A stretch of 5,636 bases of DNA from Anaerolineae bacterium (lineage in GTDB: Bacteria; Chloroflexota; Anaerolineae; B4-G1; SLSP01). The translations under genes and the position numbers were made by a program. Below the pieces are notes generated by a model. That model was not told the origin of the DNA. It did not search any database and worked only from the letters and a program-made list of their open reading frames with translations. The stretch covers positions 1 to 5,636 of the forward strand of contig JAFGNI010000223.1 in the NCBI GenBank assembly GCA_016927095.1, given 5' to 3'. Below are positions 1 through 4,167 of the stretch, piece by piece. The stretch's first letter is position 1. Every line of letters begins with the position of its first letter.

Positions 1-294
1 CATCTCTTGGGCCACCTGCGTGCTGACGGCTCCCCATCGTATCAAGCTTGTCTCTGGGACCGCCAGGAGCTCCTGCTTGACCTCGTTCGCATAGGCGATC
101 ACCCCGCCCCAGAAGTAGGCTGAGCTGCCTGGAACGGTCGTGATCCAATGGCCGAGCAATCCCCCGGTCGCCGACTCCGCCACGGCCAATCGCCAGTTCC
201 GTCTTTGCAGTGCTTCACCCAGTTGCCTGGTCCAGGCGCTGATGTTGGCTGCCGCCGCGGCACCTACCTCCACATCCTTGGCGTTTGATGCCAT
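1..294 (-). CDS. pncC: PncC/CinA C-terminal family nicotinamide-nucleotide amidohydrolase (partial, 3' end outside window)
   Basis: The first 98 residues are present; the frame is open at the window edge, and the family is usually about 160 aa. Family knowledge: PncC deamidates nicotinamide mononucleotide to nicotinate mononucleotide (NaMN) in cytosolic pyridine-nucleotide salvage. Seen here: [10 protein letters not shown] at residues 36-45 (family signature normally ESCTGG, here Ala replaces Cys while the conserved Ser is kept), [18 protein letters not shown] at 54-71, and GAVS at 88-91. This is the stand-alone C-terminal domain, without the MoaB-like N-terminal half of full CinA. The ATG at 294-292 is chosen because AGGGGA (305-300) lies 5 nt upstream. 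It starts 16 nt after the chlD stop, so it is almost certainly cotranscribed. NaMN is also the phosphoribosyl donor used to activate the lower ligand of B12, so pairing with a cobaltochelatase-type ChlD may be functional (inference). Confidence 0.88.
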   Translation of the reverse strand, partial: MASNAKDVEVGAAAAANISAWTRQLGEALQRRNWRLAVAESATGGLLGHWITTVPGSSAYFWGGVIAYANEVKQELLAVPETSLIRWGAVSTQVAQEM

Positions 295-299
295 GCGTT

Positions 300-305
300 T
301 CCCCT
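300..305 (-). promoter_or_regulatory. Ribosome binding site of pncC
   Basis: On the minus strand AGGGGA is followed by AACGC and the ATG at 294. The 5-nt spacing supports this start. The site lies in the 16-nt gap after the chlD TGA (313-311), so pncC is probably translated from the same transcript with its own initiation. Confidence 0.65.
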
Positions 306-310
306 GTCGC

Positions 311-2391
311 TCAGATGAAGAGCTGGCTGCGTACCATGTTGAGCAGGGAGTTCGCCTGGAGGGAAGCTAGGTTGTAGCAAGCCCCGTCCAGGTGATCTGC
401 CAGCGCTTGTGCTAGACCCTTGTCGTAGTCAGCGCTCTCCATGTTGATCACGACGGACTTGATGTTGTCCTCTTTCAGTTGGTCGGCAATGTGGTAGGCC
501 TCGACCTGCGGCGGCATATCGCTCATTGAGACATTCCCGGCGCCATCAGTGAGGATGACCAGTAAGGGAACCAGCTCCGGGTACTTCCGGAGCTCCTTGC
601 GTATTGTCTCGCGCGCGAGCCAGAGCCCTGCGGCGAGCGGGGTCTTGCCGCCAATCGGCAGGTTGACCAGCATGCGCTTGGCCAGGTCGATGCTGTTGGT
701 GGGAGGCAGCACGAGGGTCGCGCGGTCTTTCTGAAAGACGATCATGCCAACCCGATCTCGGCGCTGGTAGGCGTCGGTCAATAGCGACAGGATTGCCCCC
801 TTCGTGGCCTCCATGCGCTCCGAGACGGCCATCGACCAAGACGCGTCGACGGCGAAGACAATCAGGTTAGCGGAGCGTCGAACGCGTATTTTCTTCTGAT
901 AGTCCTCGGGGCGCAGGTGTAGGGCCGGCTCCTGTGCCTTTCCGGTCTCGCGCTCCCGCTGAAAGGGTGCGGCTGCCCGGAAGGTAGCATCAAATGCGAG
1001 ATCCGATGCGTCTCGAGGCGAAGACTGGAAGCCTGCGTAGCGACCTCGCTTGCGGGTCGTCCGCGTCCGGCTGCGCCGTCCTCCGGTCGACCGCAGCTTC
1101 CGGTCCTGAGGCGTCTCCAGTCGCCGGGTGGGGAAGACCTCGCCCGTGTTGATGAACTTCCCGCCTTCCCACCATTTACCCTCGGTGGGCCATCGGGGTA
1201 TATCCTGTTCGTCAGCTTGTGGTTGAGGCGATGCTGAGGGTTCAGCTTGGTCTTCGCTCGCCTCAACCTCTAGGCTTTTTTTTGCTGGCCGTCCCCTGAG
1301 ATATCCCCTTCATAGGTCGCCTGTTCGTCCTGAGGCTGGTTCTCTTGAGCGCGGTCGCGCGCCGCGGTCACCATCTTGTCCAGTTGGTCGATCGACGTCT
1401 GAACCTCATCGAAGGGACGGCGCTTGAGGCGATGGGGAAGGGCCAGTTCGGCCGCTAGCAAGATATCGCGGTCGGTGACGCGCCTGCGCTCCTCCCAGGC
1501 CGCGTGAGCCACTGCGGTCTTCAGGATGACCAGATCGCCGCGGTGACCATCCACCCCGAGGCCGGCCATCATCTCCGCAATCGTGGACATGTCCGCACGG
1601 GTATAGCGGACCTCCGGCAGGAGGCGGCGGGCCTCTGAGATGCGCTGCGCCAACACGGTTTCCTGGGGCGCCCACTCCTCATAGAAGGCTTCACGATCCT
1701 GCTCGAAAGCCAGATTGCGCTCCATGATGGCCATACGCGCGCGCGCATCGTGGATGCCACCCACGTCAACGCACAACGCAAAGCGGTCCAACAGCTGAGG
1801 CCGCAGGTCGCCTTCCTCGGGGTTCATCGTCCCGACCAGGATGAAGCGTGCGGGATGTTGGAAGGAAATCCCCTCACGCTCGACCGTGTTGACGCCCATC
1901 GCAGCAGCATCCAGCAGCACGTCCACAATGTGGTCGTCGAGCAGATTGACCTCGTCGACGTAGAGGATGCCGCGGTTGGCGGACGCTAGGACACCCGGCT
2001 CAAACCGGCGCTCCCCTTTCTGAATGGCGCGCTCGAGGTCAAGGGTGCCGACGACCCGATCTTCGGTTGCGCCGATGGGGAGTTCCACGAAGGGGACCTG
2101 TCGCATCTCCCAGGGGAGGCTCTCCCCGGCGTCTGCGCGACGGCGGCAGTTCGTGCACCAGCTGGCGGGCTGGTCCGGATCACAGTTGAAATCACCATCG
2201 GCCACGACCTTGATGTCCGGAAGCAGCGCTGCCAGACCGCGCGCCGCTGTGGACTTGGCTGTGCCCCGCTCCCCACGTATGAGCACGCCGCCGATGCGGA
2301 AGTTGATCGCGGTCAGTATAAGTGCCCGCCTCATCCGCTCCTGTCCCACGATGGCGGTAAATGGAAAGACTAAGCGTCCGTTGTCAGTCAC
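311..2391 (-). CDS. chlD: ChlD-type chelatase medium subunit (AAA+ plus VWA), made by -1 ribosomal frameshift at 1282-1276
   Basis: Joining the frame that starts at 2391 to the -1 frame after the A run gives a 693-aa protein, a normal ChlD/BchD length. Order: AAA+ domain (1-330), charged Gln/Glu/Pro-rich linker (345-402), a conserved Arg-rich stretch [18 protein letters not shown] (435-452) as seen in ChlD proteins, then the VWA domain (510-693). The VWA MIDAS is complete: DASWS at 516-520, the Thr of GGKTPL near 584, and the Asp of LTDGAGN at 615. The AAA+ half binds the small ATPase ring and the VWA half contacts the large metal-inserting subunit. The -1 frame carries no ATG, GTG or TTG between the slip site and Met521, which is inside the MIDAS, so no independent start could make an intact VWA domain. 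The C-rich motif near residues 70-82 is a type I associate with cobaltochelatase-associated ChlD. No cobN or chlH is in view, so Co versus Mg is inferred. A sequencing error in the A run is the main alternative to frameshifting. Confidence 0.85.
1221..1268 (-). promoter_or_regulatory. Stem-loop stimulating -1 frameshifting in chlD mRNA
   Basis: In the minus-strand mRNA, GGTTGAGGCGA (1268-1258) pairs perfectly with TCGCCTCAACC (1231-1221), an 11-bp stem starting 7 nt after the A8 run. Inside the loop, GCTGA (1246-1242) pairs with TCAGC (1237-1233) around a 4-nt ACCC loop, separated from the outer stem by an 11-nt bulge on one side and one nucleotide on the other. The distance to the slippery site is within the usual range for a structure that pauses the ribosome. 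The zero-frame TAG lies in the spacer between slippery site and stem. Confidence 0.75.
1270..2391 (-). CDS. chlI: ChlI-like AAA+ ATPase, small chelatase subunit: zero-frame product of chlD
   Basis: Normal translation gives 373 aa ending QQKKA at TAG (1272-1270). It is a complete ChlI-type AAA+ module: Walker [10 protein letters not shown] (40-48), Walker B ILYVDEVN (142-149), sensor 1 GTMNPEEG (187-194), arginine finger in LLDRF (200-204), and sensor 2 in DGHRGDL (281-287). An insert with Cys70, Cys79 and Cys82 (C-x8-C-x2-C) may bind metal. ChlI subunits form the ATPase ring that drives metal insertion into the tetrapyrrole and are about 340-380 aa, so the early-terminating product has the size of a genuine small subunit. 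The GTG start at 2391 is supported by AGGAGG four bases upstream; the ATG at 2394 is out of frame and stops after three codons. If frameshifting is confirmed, this is the abundant product of the same gene that also encodes the 693-aa ChlD. Confidence 0.9.
   Translation of the reverse strand: MTDNGRLVFPFTAIVGQERMRRALILTAINFRIGGVLIRGERGTAKSTAARGLAALLPDIKVVADGDFNCDPDQPASWCTNCRRRADAGESLPWEMRQVPFVELPIGATEDRVVGTLDLERAIQKGERRFEPGVLASANRGILYVDEVNLLDDHIVDVLLDAAAMGVNTVEREGISFQHPARFILVGTMNPEEGDLRPQLLDRFALCVDVGGIHDARARMAIMERNLAFEQDREAFYEEWAPQETVLAQRISEARRLLPEVRYTRADMSTIAEMMAGLGVDGHRGDLVILKTAVAHAAWEERRRVTDRDILLAAELALPHRLKRRPFDEVQTSIDQLDKMVTAARDRAQENQPQDEQATYEGDISGDGQQKKA
1276..1283 (-). promoter_or_regulatory. 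Slippery A8 run for -1 ribosomal frameshifting in chlD
   Basis: On the minus strand the zero frame reads CAG CAA AAA AAA GCC TAG. The heptamer A_AAA_AAA (1282-1276) lets the tRNAs in both P and A sites re-pair one base back, after which the ribosome reads AGC CTA GAG into the linker and VWA region. The zero-frame stop comes two codons later. The -1 frame has its previous stop (TGA) at 1312-1310, so the shift must happen between about 1309 and 1273, and the A run lies in that interval. Polymerase slippage adding one A would have the same effect. Confidence 0.8.
1292..1297 (-). promoter_or_regulatory. Internal Shine-Dalgarno-like stimulator upstream of the slippery site
   Basis: AGGGGA on the minus strand lies 8 nt before the A8 run and 9 nt before the slippery heptamer. 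In E. coli dnaX a similar purine-rich element about 10 nt upstream stimulates -1 slippage. No start codon sits at a useful distance here for initiation in either relevant frame, which favours a stimulatory role. A second AGGGG lies further upstream at 1309-1305. The sequence is only a partial SD match, so confidence is moderate. Confidence 0.45.
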
Positions 2392-2395
2392 ACAT

Positions 2396-2401
2396 CCTCC
2401 T
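2396..2401 (-). promoter_or_regulatory. Ribosome binding site of chlI/chlD
   Basis: AGGAGG is followed by ATGT and the GTG start at 2391. Spacing of 4 nt is short, but the match to the anti-SD is full. It decides in favour of GTG rather than the overlapping out-of-frame ATG at 2394, which meets a stop after three codons. Confidence 0.7.
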
Positions 2402-2435
2402 GCACCGGAGTGCGGTCCAAAGCGCCTCCAGCCGG

Positions 2436-2444
2436 ATTATACCA
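2436..2444 (-). promoter_or_regulatory. Extended -10 promoter for the chlD-pncC operon
   Basis: On the minus strand TGGTATAAT is a perfect extended -10 element (TG, one base, TATAAT). It would start transcription near 2429, giving a leader of roughly 38 nt before the GTG at 2391. No good -35 hexamer is seen 16-18 bp upstream (GTGTCA or CGTGTC at best), which extended -10 promoters tolerate. Confidence 0.6.
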
Positions 2445-2483
2445 CCGTGACGTGACTTGACACGCTGAGGGCGCTCAATGAGG

Positions 2484-2513
2484 CTTAACCTAGTCTTAAC
2501 GTGCCGTTGAAAT
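2484..2513 (+). promoter_or_regulatory. Pho-box-like direct repeats (candidate PhoB/SphR-family operator)
   Basis: CTTAACCT (2484-2491), three bases, CTTAACGT (2495-2502), three bases, and a degenerate GTTGAAAT (2506-2513) form an 11-bp-period direct repeat. The first two units match at 7 of 8 positions. Tandem 8-bp repeats with 3-bp gaps around CTTAACCT are the layout described for cyanobacterial Pho boxes, and 11-bp spacing is general for PhoB/OmpR-family regulators. The array lies between the divergent chlD and phosphoesterase genes and just upstream of possible rightward -10 elements. The assignment rests on pattern alone. Confidence 0.4.
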
Positions 2514-2538
2514 GGCCATAATCAGCGCTGGCTATAGT
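2507..2538 (+). promoter_or_regulatory. Weak candidate promoter toward the phosphoesterase gene
   Basis: TATAGT (2533-2538) matches the -10 consensus at 5 of 6 bases, and TTGAAA (2507-2512) matches -35 at 4 of 6, but the 20-bp gap is too long for an ideal sigma-70 promoter. CATAAT (2517-2522) is an alternative -10, 14 bp after the second CTTAAC repeat, as might suit an activator-dependent promoter. Either would give a leader of more than 250 nt. Confidence 0.3.
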
Positions 2539-2544
2539 ACGTCT

Positions 2545-2657
2545 GAGGGGTAGGTGAACAACGTGAGCTGCAGGGCCTGCTCCCATAAGCGCCGAGGGCG
2601 GCATCTCTCGGTGGGTAACCGACAAACGATTACGGACAGGCCCTACCAGCTCCCCTC
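2545..2657 (+). ncRNA. Possible structured leader RNA upstream of the phosphoesterase
   Basis: This stretch of otherwise gene-free DNA can fold into a branched structure. GGGCCTG (2573-2579) pairs with CAGGCCC (2637-2643); GGTA (2549-2552) pairs with TACC (2644-2647) directly beside it; GAGG (2545-2548) pairs with CCTC (2654-2657). Within the large loop are hairpins CGCC/GGCG (2590-2600) and TCGGT/ACCGA (2608-2622). Downstream, GTGCCG/CGGCAC (2687-2702) forms another compact hairpin with a CCGC loop but no U run. I do not recognise a known riboswitch class, and such pairings also arise by chance in GC-rich DNA. Confidence 0.25.
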
Positions 2658-2805
2658 TAGCGGCGTTTCTGGTAACATGACCCGCCGTGCCGCCGCCGGC
2701 ACCACACAGGGCCGGGATGTGAAGCAGGATTCTTGGTGACCGTTCATAAACGCCCTGGAACGTGACTGCCGGCGGGCCGGATCAGGGCAAGAGGATATGT
2801 GACCT

Positions 2806-3726
2806 ATGGTGATTCCGGATATCGAAGCAGCTGCAATGGCGCCACTCCCCGTGGACCTTTCCTCTTGGCTGGATTTCTGGCATCGCCTTGTCAACATCCG
2901 GCTTACCAGTGTGTTCCAGCAGGCACGTGAGGTCTTGTTCGATGATGACTCCCGCCTGGTCTTCTTCAGCGATTCTCATCGGGGTGACCGCAGCAGCACC
3001 GACTTGTTTGCGGCGAATGAGACGCTTTTCCTCCGAGCGTTGACCCACTATCACCAGCGCGGCTTCACCTACGTTGAGGTGGGCGATGGCGACGAGCTCT
3101 GGCAGAACCATCGTTTCAAGGATGTTCTCCGGTCCCATCGACCCATCTTCGATCTGCTGCATCGCTTCGATCTCCAAAGCCGCCTGCATCTCATCCTCGG
3201 CAACCACGATGTGCCGCGATGGCGACAGGATGAGCACAGCAAGGATGGGATGCAGGTAGAGGAAGCATTGACCCTGCGCCATCGCCGGACGGGCCAACGC
3301 CTGTTGGTCACCCATGGACATCAGGTCGATCTCAAGAGTGACCTGTTCTCGCCCTTTAGCCGGCTGTTGGTGCGCCACGTCTGGCGCCGGATCCAGCAGT
3401 GGGACATCGTCCAGTTCTTCCTGCCGGGACTCCTGACGCGTCACCGGCGACGCCCGCACTACCGCAACATCGAGCGGCGCCTGATGGCTTGGTCCCAGAC
3501 CAACCACCAAGCGATCATCTGTGGGCACACGCACCGTGCTATGGCTGCTGAAGTCGGAGAGCCGGCCTATTTCAACACGGGCAGTGTCATCGTGCCGGGT
3601 ATCGCGACGGGCCTCGAGATCCAGGGTGGTGAGATCAGCCTTGTGCGTTGGCGCGCCCATCCTCTGGACCACACGGTGCGGCGTGAGCTCCTCGCGCCGC
3701 CGCGCCGGCTTAGCCTCTTCGCCTAG
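2806..3726 (+). CDS. Calcineurin-like metallophosphoesterase, LpxH-like
   Basis: The 306-aa product has every metal-site motif of the calcineurin-like phosphoesterase fold in order: DSH in FFSDSHRGD (Asp56, His58), VGDGDELW (Asp94), GNHD (132-135), THGH (His170, His172) and GHTH (240-243), followed by NTGS (257-260). These residues normally hold a two-metal centre (often Mn or Fe) that hydrolyses phosphoester or pyrophosphate bonds. The GDGDE-W and GNHD arrangement resembles UDP-2,3-diacylglucosamine pyrophosphatase (LpxH) relatives, but the protein is longer than LpxH (about 240 aa) and carries an extra N-terminal helix region (1-48), so the substrate is unknown. No signal peptide is seen. 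The ATG at 2806 is the first possible start because TGA at 2800-2802 is in frame; AGAGG (2790-2794) is 11 nt upstream, slightly far. ATG 2836 is the alternative. The upstream Pho-like repeats would suit a phosphate-responsive enzyme. The antisense frame across this gene is a shadow. Confidence 0.9.
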   Translation: MVIPDIEAAAMAPLPVDLSSWLDFWHRLVNIRLTSVFQQAREVLFDDDSRLVFFSDSHRGDRSSTDLFAANETLFLRALTHYHQRGFTYVEVGDGDELWQNHRFKDVLRSHRPIFDLLHRFDLQSRLHLILGNHDVPRWRQDEHSKDGMQVEEALTLRHRRTGQRLLVTHGHQVDLKSDLFSPFSRLLVRHVWRRIQQWDIVQFFLPGLLTRHRRRPHYRNIERRLMAWSQTNHQAIICGHTHRAMAAEVGEPAYFNTGSVIVPGIATGLEIQGGEISLVRWRAHPLDHTVRRELLAPPRRLSLFA

Positions 3727-3801
3727 CAACCGTCGATCCCGCCCAGCCCCTCAGCCGGAAGGCCGAAGCGCTTCCCTGCCGTCCATTGATATGCCCCCCT
3801 G

Positions 3802-3826
3802 ACGTGCCCGCGACCGGTGGGCACGT
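3802..3826 (+). terminator. Hairpin downstream of the phosphoesterase, possible terminator without U run
   Basis: ACGTGCCC (3802-3809) pairs perfectly with GGGCACGT (3819-3826) around a 9-nt loop, 75 nt after the stop at 3726. No T run follows, so this is not a classic intrinsic terminator. It may stabilise the mRNA 3' end. The right arm also lies in a separate palindrome, GGCACGTGCC. Confidence 0.35.
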
Positions 3827-3909
3827 GCCATCCTCGCTGAAGCAACCCGGTGGGGTTAAGGCCATCAGCAGGGCTATCGCACTTGGCCAGCTTGCGTCAC
3901 ATGCTCGAA

Positions 3910-4066
3910 TGTAGGGCGGGTAGCCGACCCGCCCCGGCGGCGCAACCGTCGCAGTACAGGAGTAGTGCGAGGCGTACCACACGCTGCAACGTGCCGTCAA
4001 TGCGGTGGTGAGCCCCGCCGCAAGCCGGCCCTACGAGCCGAGGGCGGGACAGCTTCCCGCCCTACA
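3910..4066. repeat. 157-bp intergenic element with inverted ends and two matching hairpins
   Basis: The left end TGTAGGGCGGGTAGC (3910-3924) and the right end GCTTCCCGCCCTACA (4052-4066) are inverted copies with one mismatch in 15. Each end also forms its own hairpin with identical geometry, 8-bp stem and 5-nt loop: GGGCGGGT/ACCCGCCC (3914-3934) and GGGCGGGA/TCCCGCCC (4042-4062). A further GCCCTAC (4028-4034) is a third copy of the end core. No transposase frame lies inside. This looks like a short palindromic or MITE-like repeat of the GTAGGGCGGG type. Target-site duplication is not evident, and only a genome-wide copy count would show mobility. Confidence 0.5.
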
Positions 4067-4101
4067 CAGCCAGTTATGCGCCCGATGTTATCAAATGCGA
4101 T

Positions 4102-4114
4102 CGACCTCGGGTCG
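4102..4114. promoter_or_regulatory. Small palindrome upstream of the araB promoter
   Basis: CGACC, three bases, GGTCG is a perfect inverted repeat that ends 4 bp before the candidate -35 at 4119. Its place suits an operator for a sugar-responsive regulator, but it is short and does not match an AraR or AraC site I know. Confidence 0.25.
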
Positions 4115-4118
4115 TCAG

Positions 4119-4147
4119 TTGCTCTCTTCTGGCGCCCGGAGTACACT
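4119..4147 (+). promoter_or_regulatory. Candidate araB promoter
   Basis: TTGCTC (4119-4124) and TACACT (4142-4147) are separated by exactly 17 bp. The -10 matches at 4 of 6 bases and the -35 at 3 of 6, so it is weak, as expected for a regulated catabolic gene. Transcription would start near 4154, just ahead of the GGAGG at 4156, giving a very short leader. Confidence 0.35.
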
Positions 4148-4155
4148 GGCGCTGT

Positions 4156-4160
4156 GGAGG
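4156..4160 (+). promoter_or_regulatory. Ribosome binding site of araB
   Basis: GGAGG stands 7 nt before the GTG at 4168. The ideal spacing fixes the araB start at this GTG, where the encoded protein aligns from the first residues with known ribulokinases. Confidence 0.75.
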
Positions 4161-4167
4161 CGCACCG

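Noticed and set aside
311..832. Stand-alone 173-aa VWA protein starting at the ATG at 832
   Set aside because: That Met lies within the MIDAS motif, so the product would lack the first strand and the metal-binding Asp and Ser residues; it is the 3' part of the frameshifted chlD.
1212..1237. Pseudoknot between loop TCAGC (1237-1233) and downstream GCTGA (1216-1212)
   Set aside because: Only 4 nt would have to span the 11-bp stem, which is sterically poor; the nested GCTGA/TCAGC hairpin is simpler.
862..1266. 134-codon minus-strand frame with a TTG start just after the ATPase stop
   Set aside because: It overlaps the real -1 frame, which encodes recognisable ChlD linker and Arg-rich motifs continuous with the VWA domain; this frame shows no family features.
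1221..1283. Intrinsic terminator on the plus strand (11-bp stem then T8)
   Set aside because: The T run begins 7 nt after the stem rather than directly, no plus-strand gene ends here, and the site is inside chlD; the frameshift reading explains both parts better.
2457..2485. Plus-strand TTGACA as a perfect -35
   Set aside because: The hexamer 17 bp downstream is GAGGCT, not a -10, and no better one lies at 16-18 bp.
2554..2739. 61-codon plus-strand frame with GTG start after GAGGGG
   Set aside because: SD spacing of only 3 nt, no recognisable motif, and it lies in a stretch better explained as leader or spacer.
2392..2805. Cobalamin riboswitch controlling chlD or its neighbour
   Set aside because: I found no convincing B12-box or conserved core on either strand, and the chlD leader from its extended -10 promoter is only about 38 nt.
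2782..3729. 315-codon minus-strand frame
   Set aside because: It is antisense to the phosphoesterase, whose sense strand carries all family motifs in order.
3726..3951. 10-bp direct repeat GCAACCGTCG at 3726-3735 and 3942-3951
   Set aside because: It is short and not positioned at the ends of the palindromic element, so it is probably chance.
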